From: Brevundimonas sp. 357
GTDB lineage: Bacteria; Pseudomonadota; Alphaproteobacteria; Caulobacterales; Caulobacteraceae
Assembly (NCBI RefSeq): GCF_003938605.1
Contig: NZ_RHWX01000012.1
Coordinates: 1-64,000 of the forward strand
Direction: 5' to 3'
Length of the DNA: 64,000 bases
A program made the translations under genes and the position numbers. The notes below the pieces were generated by a model that worked only from the letters and a program-made list of their open reading frames with translations, had not been told where the DNA came from and made no database searches. Below, piece after piece: positions 1 through 7,808 of the stretch. How positions within the stretch are numbered: position 1 is the stretch's first letter; every line of letters begins with the position of its first letter.

Positions 1-129
1 GACATAGCCAGCCTGTCACCCTGACTCGGGCCGGAAAACTCCAGCCTCGGATGCTCCAGAAAACGGGGGCGGATCATTCAAGGGCCGGACTCTAGCTCCG
101 CGTGGAGGAAATTCTCAGGGGCACGTCAG

Positions 130-765
130 ATGGATTCTGTAAAGTCGACGCCGGACGGCTTCCCGAGCGCCCTGATCTCGCCTGCGGCTGAACGCAACAG
201 CGCGGCCATACTGGAGGTGCTGCGCGCCCATCTGCCTGCGCGCGGCCGGGTGCTTGAGATCGCCGCCGGATCGGGCCAGCACGCCGTCGCCTTCGCAACC
301 GCCCTGCCCGGCCTGGACTGGACGCCCAGCGATCCCAGCGCGGAGGCGCGGGCCAGCATCGAGGCGTGGCGGATGAAGGCGGGCGCGGCGAACCTGCGCC
401 CCGCACAGGCGGTCGACATGCTGGATGACGCCAGTTGGCCGTCAGAGCCGCTGGACGCCATCGTCTGTATCAACATGATCCACATCAGCCCGTGGTCGGC
501 GGCCCAAGGCCTGATGCGGCTGGCGGAACGGTCTCTAACGCGTCCCGGCGGCCTGCTGTATCTCTACGGCCCCTATCGCGAGGCAGAGGTTGCGCTGGCC
601 CCGTCCAACGCCGCCTTTGACGACAGCCTGAAGGCGCGCGATCCCGCATGGGGCCTGCGCGACCGGGACGAGGTTGAAACGCTCGCCCGGTCGCACGGCC
701 TGGCCCTGACGCTGCGACGGGCCATGCCCGCCAACAACCTGAGCCTGATCTTCCGCCGGGTTTAG
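130..765 (+). CDS. DUF938 family SAM-dependent methyltransferase-like protein
   Basis: A 211-residue protein with a class I methyltransferase fold. The SAM-binding glycine loop reads VLEIAAGSGQHAVAFA near residues 40-55, and the acidic motif and later strands (DAIVCINMIHISPW, GGLLYLYGPY) match the DUF938 family, whose substrate is not established. The length is normal for the family. The ATG follows a GGGG-containing leader. It ends tail to tail with the DJ-1-like gene on the other strand, overlapping it by 4 bases. The family call is good; the reaction is unknown. Confidence 0.85.
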   Translation: MDSVKSTPDGFPSALISPAAERNSAAILEVLRAHLPARGRVLEIAAGSGQHAVAFATALPGLDWTPSDPSAEARASIEAWRMKAGAANLRPAQAVDMLDDASWPSEPLDAIVCINMIHISPWSAAQGLMRLAERSLTRPGGLLYLYGPYREAEVALAPSNAAFDDSLKARDPAWGLRDRDEVETLARSHGLALTLRRAMPANNLSLIFRRV

Positions 766-1253
766 ATGGCGGCGACCACCGCCGTCAGTGCGGCGCGATC
801 CTTCAACAGGGCGACCTTGCCGTCGCGGAAAGCCGCGCCCGGCGCATCCGCCGCTTCGCCGAAGATTTCAGACGCCACGGCCACGCCGTCGGCGAAGGCC
901 AGAACCGGCAGGCCCTGCGCCTTGGCCAGGTTCACCAGCGCCTTGACCTGCACCAGGCCGGCTTCGTCCGACACGCCGCCCGGAACCACCACGCCCTGAA
1001 CACGGCCGCCGCTGATGTCGTCAGCCGTCGCCGTCGCCAGAACCGTCAGCCCGCCGGACATCAGGCTGCCCTCGCCCGTCGAGATCGGGGCCAGGGAAAC
1101 GCCTTCAAACCGCAGGGCGGTTTCCATGTCGCCCAGTTCGCCGAAATCCATGCCCTTGCGCATGATCAGACCGAAGCGCAGGCGGGTTGGCGTGGGGCGG
1201 TTGCCGTATTGGCGAGAACGGGGGGCGGTCGCAGACTTGCTTTGAGCGTACAA
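762..1253 (-). CDS. DJ-1/PfpI-like protein lacking the cysteine nucleophile
   Basis: A 163-residue protein whose central strands (QGVVVPGGV, then GLPVLAFADGVAVASEI) resemble the DJ-1/PfpI and class I glutamine amidotransferase-like fold. At the nucleophile elbow, where a cysteine is expected, it reads Ala-Asp-Gly, and there is no cysteine anywhere in the protein. It is therefore unlikely to act as a thiol hydrolase or deglycase. I start it at TTG 1253 because an AAGGAGA Shine-Dalgarno lies five bases upstream; the later in-frame ATGs have no comparable site. The family assignment is moderate and the function unknown. Confidence 0.65.
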   Translation of the reverse strand: MYAQSKSATAPRSRQYGNRPTPTRLRFGLIMRKGMDFGELGDMETALRFEGVSLAPISTGEGSLMSGGLTVLATATADDISGGRVQGVVVPGGVSDEAGLVQVKALVNLAKAQGLPVLAFADGVAVASEIFGEAADAPGAAFRDGKVALLKDRAALTAVVAAI

Positions 1254-1559
1254 AACGTCTCCTTCGAAGGTTATCGATCAATATTCGTAGACGATTTAAA
1301 GTTATCGTCCCGCCCTGCACGCCGAAGTCCGATCAGACACGGCAAACGTCGCAATCCGAATCGATCGGAAACGGACGCATCAAAATCATCAGGGTGACTG
1401 CTGATATAGGCTTATGATGCTGAAGGTCAACTTGACGATGAAAACGTGACCTGACCCGCCACCGCAGAAAATCTGAACGCGGACGCCCAACGACGACCTT
1501 GCCTGAGGGCGCGCCCCCGCCCTACACAGCCGATCGCATCGCAGAGAGTCAGTCCGGCC
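1254..1559. other. Intergenic region between divergent genes
   Basis: About 306 bases separate the DJ-1-like gene (leftward) from the pseudouridine synthase (rightward). Apart from the ribosome binding site at 1258-1264 I see an AT-richer patch at about 1270-1310 that may carry a promoter, but no convincing -35/-10 pair, terminator, RNA gene or conserved small ORF. Confidence 0.5.
1258..1264 (-). promoter_or_regulatory. Shine-Dalgarno AAGGAGA that sets a TTG start
   Basis: Read on the minus strand, AAGGAGA is followed by CGTT and then TTG at 1253. It is among the best ribosome binding sites in the window and supports a non-ATG start for the DJ-1-like gene. Confidence 0.6.
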
Positions 1560-2318
1560 ATGGCCTTCACCCGCACCTACGACGGCGACGAACCCGTCCG
1601 CATCAACAAGTGGCTGGGCCAGACCGGCGTCTGTTCGCGCCGCGAGGCCGAGGGCCTGATCGCCGAGGGGCTGGTCAGCATCGACGGTGAAGTGGTGCGC
1701 GACGCGGGTCGCAAGATCGAGCCGGGCCAGACCCTGACCCTGAACGACACGGGCGAGGCGGCGCTGGCGGCGGGCGTCGCCATCCTGCTGCACAAGCCGG
1801 TCGGCTATGTCTCGGGCCAGCCCGAGCCGGGCAAGGTTCCGGCCGTACGCCTGCTGACCACGGCCAACAAGATCGGCGAGGGCGAGACGCCCGCGCGCGA
1901 CGCCTCCCTGCCCCCAGTCGGGCGACTGGACGAGGATTCGCGCGGCCTGCTGATGCTGTCGTCAGACGGCGTGGTAGCCAAGGCGGTGATCGGGCCGCAG
2001 TCCGATCTGGACAAGGAATACCTAGTCCGCGTCGCCGGCGCCGTGACCGAGGCCAAGCTGACCAAACTACGCCACGGTCTGGAGCTGGACGGCCGCCAGC
2101 TGAAGCCCGCCCGCGTCACCCAGATGGAGCCCCAGCGCCTGCGTTTCATCCTGCGCGAAGGCCGCAACCGCCAGATCCGCCGCATGTGCGAACTGGTCGG
2201 GCTGGAGGTCGTCGACCTCTATCGCATCCGCATCGGCCCGGTGAAGCTGGGCGACCTGCCGGAAGGCCGCTGGCGGATGCTGACGGCCGACGAGCGCGCG
2301 GCGCTGATCAAGGGCTGA
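1560..2318 (+). CDS. RsuA/RluB/RluF-family rRNA pseudouridine synthase
   Basis: A 252-residue protein that should isomerise a specific uridine in rRNA to pseudouridine. An S4 RNA-binding domain occupies roughly residues 12-60 (RINKWLGQTGVCSRREAEGLI). The catalytic domain has the small-family motif GRLDEDSRGLL with the catalytic aspartate at about residue 124, and the later motif EGRNRQIRRMCELVG is diagnostic of RsuA/RluB/E/F. Position specificity (16S or 23S) cannot be told from this view. Its 3' end overlaps the convergent winged-helix gene by 11 bases. Confidence 0.92.
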   Translation: MAFTRTYDGDEPVRINKWLGQTGVCSRREAEGLIAEGLVSIDGEVVRDAGRKIEPGQTLTLNDTGEAALAAGVAILLHKPVGYVSGQPEPGKVPAVRLLTTANKIGEGETPARDASLPPVGRLDEDSRGLLMLSSDGVVAKAVIGPQSDLDKEYLVRVAGAVTEAKLTKLRHGLELDGRQLKPARVTQMEPQRLRFILREGRNRQIRRMCELVGLEVVDLYRIRIGPVKLGDLPEGRWRMLTADERAALIKG

Positions 2319-2610
2319 CCGGCGCCGTCATGGCCGCCAGACGGCTCAGTTCGGCGACATGGGAGGCGAAGGCCGCCTTTCCGGCATTGGTGAGGCTGAG
2401 CCAGGTGCGCTGGCGGCCGCCCTGCGCCGCCTTGCGGACAGCGAGATAGCCGGCCTCCTCCAGCGTCTTCACGTGTTTCGACAGGACGGAGTCAGACACC
2501 TGAATGGCGTCGCGCACCACCGCGAACTCGGCTTCGGCGGCGGACAGGATGGCGCATATCTGCAGCCTGCCCGGCGCATGGATCACAGGATCGAAAACCG
2601 GCGGCTTCAC
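2308..2610 (-). CDS. Winged-helix transcriptional regulator (HTH_34/MarR-like)
   Basis: A 100-residue single-domain DNA-binding protein. The helix-turn-helix runs through VRDAIQVSDSVLSKHVKTLEEAGYL, followed by a wing (RKAAQGGRQRTWLSLTNAG), as in short MarR/HTH_34-type regulators paired with small membrane proteins. Its start overlaps the stop of the upstream membrane-protein gene by 4 bases (ATGA), so the two are almost certainly co-translated. Palindromes upstream of the pair (3071-3138) are the obvious candidate operators, which would make it autoregulatory. The ligand or signal is unknown. Confidence 0.85.
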   Translation of the reverse strand: MKPPVFDPVIHAPGRLQICAILSAAEAEFAVVRDAIQVSDSVLSKHVKTLEEAGYLAVRKAAQGGRQRTWLSLTNAGKAAFASHVAELSRLAAMTAPVSP

Positions 2611-3056
2611 GACAGGCTCCGCACGTCGATGCGGTACAGGCGCATCCAGACCCTCATGCCGACGACGCCCAGAACCGCCGCCGCCAAACCATTAGCGAAG
2701 GGAACCCAGGCGACGCCCTGCACCCGCCCGAACCAAATGCTGAGGCCCATCAACCCCATCAGGATCGCCGCCAGGCCAAAGGCTGCCCAGCGGGCGCGAC
2801 GCGGAGCATACCCGTTCACCCACACCCCTGTGCGATCCTGCCAGACCCGCATGATCGTCACCAGAATCGCGATCGCCACCACGACGCAGGCCATGCCGAT
2901 CATGGTGGAAAAGCCCTGCCCCGCCACCAGAAGCCCGCACGCCAGGGCGTAGCCGGCGTCATACCACCAGGGCCAATAGTTCATCTTCCCGAGCGCCTGT
3001 TCGCGCGTCTGGCGTATCTGCTCCAGAGCGGCCTTCGCGTCGTGCGTATCTGACAT
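2607..3056 (-). CDS. Small multi-pass membrane protein, partner of winged-helix regulator
   Basis: About 149 residues: a short charged N-terminal helix (AALEQIRQTREQALGKMNYWPWWYDAGYAL), then four hydrophobic segments (about residues 28-45, 48-65, 88-108, 115-135). I place the start at ATG 3056, seven bases after GAGGGAT, rather than the longer frame from 3092, because the longer version would cover the first operator palindrome. It is the first gene of a two-gene unit with the winged-helix regulator. No enzymatic motif is visible. It may sense or respond to membrane stress, but this is speculation. Confidence 0.75.
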   Translation of the reverse strand: MSDTHDAKAALEQIRQTREQALGKMNYWPWWYDAGYALACGLLVAGQGFSTMIGMACVVVAIAILVTIMRVWQDRTGVWVNGYAPRRARWAAFGLAAILMGLMGLSIWFGRVQGVAWVPFANGLAAAVLGVVGMRVWMRLYRIDVRSLS

Positions 3057-3070
3057 GGGACATCCCTCAC

Positions 3071-3138
3071 TTTCCAGAACGGAAAATGACAACGACTTTC
3101 CACTCCGTCAAGTCATAACTTTCCAGATCGGAAAGTTA
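3071..3138 (-). promoter_or_regulatory. Tandem TTTCC-N5-GGAAA palindromic operators
   Basis: Two dyads with the same architecture flank the presumed promoter. One at 3116-3138 has perfect 9-base arms (TAACTTTCC / GGAAAGTTA, 5-base spacer). The other at 3071-3085 has TTTCC / GGAAA arms, also with a 5-base spacer, and an isolated GGAAAG half-site lies between them. The outer dyad runs into the stop codon of the ATP12 gene. Their position upstream of the membrane-protein/regulator pair suggests binding by the winged-helix regulator. Confidence 0.6.
3083..3111 (-). promoter_or_regulatory. Candidate sigma-70-type promoter
   Basis: On the minus strand TTGACG (3111-3106) is followed after 17 bases by CATTTT (3088-3083). 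The -10 is weak, but it sits within one operator dyad and the half-site GGAAAG lies in the spacer, which fits repression by the downstream winged-helix protein. Confidence 0.4.
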
Positions 3139-3897
3139 CCTGAGCGCCTCGAACCAGCGCTGCAGCAATGCCGCTTCGGCGCGGTGGGCCTCGGTGCGGG
3201 CAGCCGCCTCCTCGTCCACGCCCCAACGCTCCTCGGTAAAGGCTTCGTCCAGACGCGACAGGTCCAGCGCCGCCTCGCCCGCCAACGCCCCGCGCTGCAC
3301 CGCCAGCCCCAGCACCGCCGAGCCGAACAGTGGAACCGCCGTCGCCAGCCCGGTCAGGGCGAAGTCGTCCATCTCCAGCGCCAGCGCCTCGACCCGCGCC
3401 AGAGCCTCCGGCGCCTGCGGTCGGTGGATGATCCCCTCGACCGTGTGCAGTTCGACGCCCAGTTCGCGCGCCGCCCAGTCGCGCCACGGCCCCCATTGCG
3501 CCTGCTGGCGTTCGATCAGGCCCGACGGCGTCTCGGCCAGATAACAGAGCACGTCCGATCCAGCGTAGCGGGCGATCTCTTCGGCCACAGGCCCGCGCGT
3601 CTGGCTGACCCGGTCGATGGCGGTCGAGGCCAGACGGGTGGCGGGCATGGTCCCCGGCATCAGATGCTCGCCCTGTGCGTTCCATTCCTCCGCCACCAGC
3701 CGCGCGGCGGCCTCGGTCGGCAGGACGATGGCGTTTCCGGCGGGCGTCTTGGGCGCGCGGCCGTCCAGCAGGACGATCCAGCCGCCGTCGCGGGCCTCGG
3801 CGTCGGCGCTCTTCCAGAAGCGCTTGATACGCTCCTCGGATTCACGAAAGCCCTTCTGGGCGGCGACGTTGGGATCAAGCGAAGGAATGTGAGACAT
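3136..3897 (-). CDS. ATP12 family F1-ATPase assembly chaperone
   Basis: A 253-residue ATP12-family protein. In mitochondria the homologue binds the F1 alpha subunit before assembly, and alphaproteobacteria carry the same family. Diagnostic stretches include RIKRFWKSA near the N terminus, WIVLLDGRAPKTPAGN, LVAEEWNAQGEHLMPGTMPATRLASTAIDRV and the C-terminal ERWGVDEEAAARTEAHRAEA. It is the last gene of the crcB-rluC-HAD-ATP12 operon, starting 9 bases after the HAD gene. Its stop codon lies inside the outer operator of the next transcription unit. Confidence 0.93.
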   Translation of the reverse strand: MSHIPSLDPNVAAQKGFRESEERIKRFWKSADAEARDGGWIVLLDGRAPKTPAGNAIVLPTEAAARLVAEEWNAQGEHLMPGTMPATRLASTAIDRVSQTRGPVAEEIARYAGSDVLCYLAETPSGLIERQQAQWGPWRDWAARELGVELHTVEGIIHRPQAPEALARVEALALEMDDFALTGLATAVPLFGSAVLGLAVQRGALAGEAALDLSRLDEAFTEERWGVDEEAAARTEAHRAEAALLQRWFEALR

Positions 3898-3906
3898 GGC
3901 GGACTT

Positions 3907-4581
3907 CTAGGCGAAAAGCTTGGTCGAGGCGAAACGGTCGAGCGCCGCCTCCAGATCAGGAAGATCGGCGGCGATGTGCAACGCGCCCGCAGCCGCCTGC
4001 TCCTCCACCGTATGGAAGCCCCAGCCGACGCCCAGCGGATGCACCCCCGCCGCCACGGCCATCGTGATGTCGTGGCTGGTGTCGCCGATCATGACGGTCG
4101 AGGCGATATCGGCCCCGCAGGCGGTCATGGCGGCCCGCAACATGGCCGGGTCCGGCTTGCCCGGCCCGTCCTCGGCGCAGTGGCTGGACAGGAAAAGGTC
4201 GCTCCACTCGGGCCGCGCCAGGTTGCGGGCGACGCCGCGCCGGTTCTGACCCGTCGCCAGCGACAGCCGCCAGCCGTCGCGCTTCAGCCGCCGCAGGGTC
4301 TGCATGACGCCGGGATAGAGCGGCTCCTCATGCCCCGCCTCATACATGGCGCGAAAGCTGGCCTGAAAGGCGGCGACGAAGTCCGCCAGCTCAGCGTCCG
4401 TCAGCGACGGCTCCAGCACATGCAGGGCGTGATGCAGGCTCAGGCCGACGATCTGGCGCAGCCGCTCGTAGTCAGGCTCGGGCAAGCCCAGGACGTGGGC
4501 CGCCTCGCAGGCCGCGCGATGGATGGAGGCGCGGCTGTCGACCAGCGTGCCGTCGATATCGAAAACGGCGAGCGGCCTCAT
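3907..4581 (-). CDS. HAD-family hydrolase, phosphoglycolate phosphatase-like
   Basis: A 224-residue haloacid dehalogenase-type phosphatase. Motif I is FDIDGTLVDS with nucleophile Asp8 and acid/base Asp10. An alpha-helical cap follows (about residues 20-90), then motif II (LSLATGQNRRG), the motif III lysine in the PGKPDPAM stretch, and motif IV GDTSHDITMAVAAG. This layout fits the Gph/PGP-like subfamily. The substrate is not determined. Its start overlaps the rluC-like stop by 4 bases, as in related genomes where these genes travel together. Confidence 0.88.
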   Translation of the reverse strand: MRPLAVFDIDGTLVDSRASIHRAACEAAHVLGLPEPDYERLRQIVGLSLHHALHVLEPSLTDAELADFVAAFQASFRAMYEAGHEEPLYPGVMQTLRRLKRDGWRLSLATGQNRRGVARNLARPEWSDLFLSSHCAEDGPGKPDPAMLRAAMTACGADIASTVMIGDTSHDITMAVAAGVHPLGVGWGFHTVEEQAAAGALHIAADLPDLEAALDRFASTKLFA

Positions 4582-5573
4582 CGCATCCGCCGCACGCCCT
4601 CGAAGGGATCTTCGTCAGCCTCGTCCTCGGAGAAGCCGAAATGGTTGAAGCCGGCTTTCATTTCAGGGCTGAGGGGGGCCTCGACGATCAGCTTGCCGCC
4701 GCCGGGGTGGTCCAGCTCGATGCGGCGCGCGTGAAGCTGCAACTTCAGCGGGCCGGACAGTTCGCGCGATTTGTCGTCGCCGTATTTTGGATCGCCCAGG
4801 ATGGGGTGGCCGATGGCGGCCATGTGGGCGCGCAACTGGTGCGTGCGGCCGGTGAAGGGGCGCAGCGCCATCCAGGCAGCCCGGTGGGCGGCGCGGCTGA
4901 TGGTGGCGAAGGCGGTCTCGGCCGGTTCGCCCTTGGGATCCTTGGGCTCGGCCGGGCGCATCATCTCGAAATCGTTGATGCCGGTCTTCTTCAGCGCCAT
5001 GTCGATCTGACCGGCCGAAGGTTTGGGATTGCCGATGACGATGGCCCAATAGGTCTTCTTGGCCTGGCGGCGGGCGAAGGCGCCGGCCAGACGCTTGGCC
5101 GCCTCCGGTCCCTTGCCCAGCAGCAGCACGCCTGAGGTGTCACGGTCCAGACGGTGAACCAGACGCGGCCGGTCCATCCCCTCGCCCCAGGCTGACAACA
5201 GGCGGTCGACGTGCTTGGTCGTCTTGGTCCCGCCCTGCACGGCCAGGCCGTGCGGCTTGTTCAGGGCGATGACCATGTGGTCTTCGTACAGCACCAGCGA
5301 CTTGGCGTAGGCGATGTCGCGCTCGCTCAGTTCGTGCAGGTCGCCGGGCTTGCGCGGATTGGCGTCCGGCAGCGGCGGCACGCGCACGGCGGCGCCGGCG
5401 GTCAGGCGGTCCTGCGGCTTGACGCGCGAGCCGTCGACGCGGATCTGGCCGCTGCGAGCCATCTTCTCGACCTGGATGTGGGTCAGGTGCGGCCAGCGGC
5501 GCTTGAACCAGCGATCCAGGCGGATGTCGTCTTCATCCTCGGCGACATAGAGGGTCTGGACTTCGCGGCTCAT
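4578..5573 (-). CDS. RluA/RluC-family 23S rRNA pseudouridine synthase
   Basis: A 331-residue enzyme with an N-terminal S4 domain (about residues 17-75, RLDRWFKRRWPHLTHIQVEKM) and an RluA-type catalytic domain. The active-site motif is VHRLDRDTSGVLLL with catalytic Asp143, and RTHQLRAHMAAIGHPILGDPKYG is the conserved RNA/uridine-binding stretch. S4 plus this length point to the RluC/RluD group. It overlaps crcB upstream and the HAD gene downstream by 4 bases each. Confidence 0.9.
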   Translation of the reverse strand: MSREVQTLYVAEDEDDIRLDRWFKRRWPHLTHIQVEKMARSGQIRVDGSRVKPQDRLTAGAAVRVPPLPDANPRKPGDLHELSERDIAYAKSLVLYEDHMVIALNKPHGLAVQGGTKTTKHVDRLLSAWGEGMDRPRLVHRLDRDTSGVLLLGKGPEAAKRLAGAFARRQAKKTYWAIVIGNPKPSAGQIDMALKKTGINDFEMMRPAEPKDPKGEPAETAFATISRAAHRAAWMALRPFTGRTHQLRAHMAAIGHPILGDPKYGDDKSRELSGPLKLQLHARRIELDHPGGGKLIVEAPLSPEMKAGFNHFGFSEDEADEDPFEGVRRMR

Positions 5574-5968
5574 GCGCCCACTCCGGTAAACAGTTTGCGC
5601 GCGATCATCAGGCCGACGAACAGAGCGGCGATGGCGAGAACCACCGAACCCGCCGCATAAACGAAAGCCGAGACGATTTCACGGCGTTCGATCATCAGGG
5701 CCGCTTCCAGTGAAAAGGCCGAAAAGGTCGTGAAGCCGCCCAGGACGCCGACGGCGGCGAACAAGCGGATGCTCTCCTGTCCCGCGCCCGCCCTCAACGC
5801 CAGCCAGCCGACCAGCAGGCCCATCAGAAGGCCGCCCGCCACATTGGCGGTCAGGGTCGCCCACGGCCAGGCCGCGCCCGGCGCCAGGCGACCCACGGCC
5901 AGCCCGAGCCCATAGCGCGCCATCGCCCCCAGGCCGCCGCCGATCGCAACCAGCAAGAAACGTGTCAT
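5570..5968 (-). CDS. crcB: CrcB/Fluc fluoride ion channel
   Basis: A 132-residue four-helix membrane protein of the Fluc family, which forms dual-topology dimers that export fluoride. The hallmark GGFTTFSAFSLE and the N-terminal GGGLGAMARYGLG with a following helix ending in NVAGGLLMG are present. I use ATG 5968 (MTRFLLVAIGG); a longer frame would run into the divergent gene. It is first in the crcB-rluC-HAD-ATP12 operon. The 43-base gap to the divergent gene is too short for a fluoride riboswitch and I see none. Confidence 0.93.
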   Translation of the reverse strand: MTRFLLVAIGGGLGAMARYGLGLAVGRLAPGAAWPWATLTANVAGGLLMGLLVGWLALRAGAGQESIRLFAAVGVLGGFTTFSAFSLEAALMIERREIVSAFVYAAGSVVLAIAALFVGLMIARKLFTGVGA

Positions 5969-6011
5969 GCTGGCGGCATATACTGTTCCGACCTCATTTG
6001 CGAAGGCCGCC

Positions 6012-6449
6012 ATGCACGACCTTGTCCTCGCCATCCTGCATCACCTGCTGTTCCTGGGCCTGATCGTCATGCTGGCGTCGGAACTGGCGCTGCTGCGGAC
6101 GCCGGAACCGCCGGTGAAGCGACTGGCCGGACTGGACGCGGGCTATGGGGTCACGGCCCTGATGATCATTCTGGTCGGTGTCGGACGGGTGATGGGCGGC
6201 AAGGGCTGGGCCTTCTATGAAGCCAACCCCTTCTTCTGGGCCAAGATCGCGACTTTCGCCCTGATCGGCCTGATCTCGATCCGGCCGACGCTGGCGATCC
6301 TGAAGTGGCGCAAGGCGGCGCAGGCCGCGCCCGGCTATGTCCCGCCGCAGGCCGAGCTGACTGCGGCGCGGCGCGCGGTAGGGCTTGAGATTCTGCTGCT
6401 GGCTCCGCTGCTGGCCTTCGCGGCGGCGATGGCGCGCTGGCCGTTCTAG
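6012..6449 (+). CDS. DUF2214 family membrane protein
   Basis: A 145-residue integral membrane protein with four predicted helices. The stretch FYEANPFFWAKIATFALIGLISIRPTLAILKW is the recognisable family motif. I use ATG 6012 (MHDLVLAILHHLLF), which follows GCGAAGG, rather than an upstream in-frame start that would overlap crcB. It is divergent from crcB and convergent with the lipoprotein gene. Function of the family is not known. Confidence 0.82.
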   Translation: MHDLVLAILHHLLFLGLIVMLASELALLRTPEPPVKRLAGLDAGYGVTALMIILVGVGRVMGGKGWAFYEANPFFWAKIATFALIGLISIRPTLAILKWRKAAQAAPGYVPPQAELTAARRAVGLEILLLAPLLAFAAAMARWPF

Positions 6450-6452
6450 GCC

Positions 6453-6947
6453 CTACAGGCGCGGGCGGATGGCGTCCTGAACCCCGCGCGCGTCATAGGC
6501 CCCCGGGCGATCCGGGCGCTGGCCGCGCCCCATGACGATCTCCAGCGTGGTCGAGGTCGGCTGCGGCCCGCTGAGGTCGAAGCCCAGCCCGACGCCGACG
6601 CCCGATGACGACCAGCCGCCGTAACGGCCCGTGCCGGCGCCGATGGAGACGCTGGGCCGCACGCCGCCCGCGCTGTCGGGGCGTCCGTCGATCCAGCGCT
6701 GCGTCACCTCGAACCAGTCATAGCCCTGCTCGGTCGTCAGTTGAGCCGCACGGAACAGGGCCATGTCCGCCACAGGACCGGGCGCGCCGACGCCGTTGTA
6801 GCTGACGCGGAAACGGTCGCGCTCGATCTGCTGTTCGGAGTAGCCCTGCCCGTTCGGCCCCATCTGACGACCGTAGGGCGCCAGGCTGGCGCAGGCCGTA
6901 AGGGCCAGGGCCGAGGCGGCGATCGTGACGATGGCGAGGCGTTTCAT
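6453..6947 (-). CDS. CC0125/CC1285-type lipoprotein
   Basis: A 164-residue exported lipoprotein. The signal peptide MKRLAIVTIAASALALTAC ends in a lipobox (LTAC), so it should be lipidated. The mature part has the family pattern GYSEQQIERDRFRVSYNGVG followed by MALFRAAQLTTEQGYDWFEV, then a glycine-rich segment. ATG 6947 is chosen because the signal peptide starts there and GGGAGA precedes it. The family is common in Caulobacterales and has no defined role. Confidence 0.82.
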   Translation of the reverse strand: MKRLAIVTIAASALALTACASLAPYGRQMGPNGQGYSEQQIERDRFRVSYNGVGAPGPVADMALFRAAQLTTEQGYDWFEVTQRWIDGRPDSAGGVRPSVSIGAGTGRYGGWSSSGVGVGLGFDLSGPQPTSTTLEIVMGRGQRPDRPGAYDARGVQDAIRPRL

Positions 6948-7025
6948 GCGCGTATCTCCCACGCCCGAACAGCGCACGGGCGAGCCGGATTGTTCCGCTG
7001 TGAAGCTGAACAGGGGATGAAGCCC

Positions 7026-7751
7026 CTACAGCCCCGCCGCCGCACGCAGGGCCGCGAAATCCTCCGGCTCCGGCGCTTCGACCGTCACGCGGCCGCCGTC
7101 GGGATGAGGAAAGCTGAGTTTCGCCGCGTGCAGCATCAGGCGCGGCGCCGCCCGTCCGGCGAAGGTCAGGGCGCCGCCATAGCGGACATCGCCGACCAGC
7201 GGGCGACCGATGGAGGCCATATGGACCCGAAGCTGGTGCATCCGCCCCGTCTCAGGCGACAACTCGACCACCGCCCCGTCTTCACTAGAAGCCAGGGTGC
7301 GATAGCCGCTGGCGGCGCCTTGCGCGCCCGGCGCATCGAAATCCACGACGCGCATATAGCTTTCGCGGCCGATCTCTTCGCGCCGCAGGGCCGAGGTGAT
7401 CCGGCCGGACCTGGGCTCCGGCGCGGCCGCGACCAGCGCCAGATAGGTCTTCTGGAACTTGCGCATCTGCATCGCCTTGCCGAAGAAACCGGCGGCGGGC
7501 TTGGTCTTGGCGGCCAGGATGACGCCCGAGGTGTCGCGGTCGAGCCGATGCACCAGTTCCGGGCGCTTGCCGTTCGACCGGGCGAAGGCCCACAGCAGGT
7601 CGTCCAGGGTGTTGGCCTGGATGCGGCCGCCCTGGCTGGACAGGCCCGACGGCTTGTTGAAGGCGATCAGATGCGCGTCTGCATGCACCACCCAGGAACG
7701 GACGGCGGCGATTTCATCTTCGGTCAGGGATACGGGCTGGCGGGTTTTCAC
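7026..7751 (-). CDS. RluA-family pseudouridine synthase without S4 domain
   Basis: A 241-residue catalytic-domain-only RluA family enzyme starting at GTG. The active-site motif is ELVHRLDRDTSGVILAAKT with catalytic Asp71, and the later motif TGRMHQLRVHMASIGRPLVGDVRYGG is intact. It lacks the S4 domain of the RluC-like gene at 4578, so it may act on a tRNA or a different rRNA site (RluA/TruC-like). It is the third pseudouridine synthase in under 7 kb, but the three belong to different subfamilies. Confidence 0.88.
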   Translation of the reverse strand: MKTRQPVSLTEDEIAAVRSWVVHADAHLIAFNKPSGLSSQGGRIQANTLDDLLWAFARSNGKRPELVHRLDRDTSGVILAAKTKPAAGFFGKAMQMRKFQKTYLALVAAAPEPRSGRITSALRREEIGRESYMRVVDFDAPGAQGAASGYRTLASSEDGAVVELSPETGRMHQLRVHMASIGRPLVGDVRYGGALTFAGRAAPRLMLHAAKLSFPHPDGGRVTVEAPEPEDFAALRAAAGL

Positions 7752-7808
7752 CCGCCGAGCCTTTAGCCGAGCGCGCCCCGCTTCGCCATGCCCATCAGGC
7801 CTTGGCGA

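Noticed and set aside
1..129. Gene end or RNA gene at the left edge
   Set aside because: No coding, tRNA or terminator signal could be supported; it looks like the leader of the DUF938 gene.
3055..4734. Long open frame on the plus strand opposite the ATP12 and HAD genes
   Set aside because: It is antisense to two well-supported genes, has no family motif and a composition typical of high-GC shadow frames.
5969..6011. Fluoride riboswitch before crcB
   Set aside because: Only 43 bases separate the divergent genes and no conserved pseudoknot is seen.
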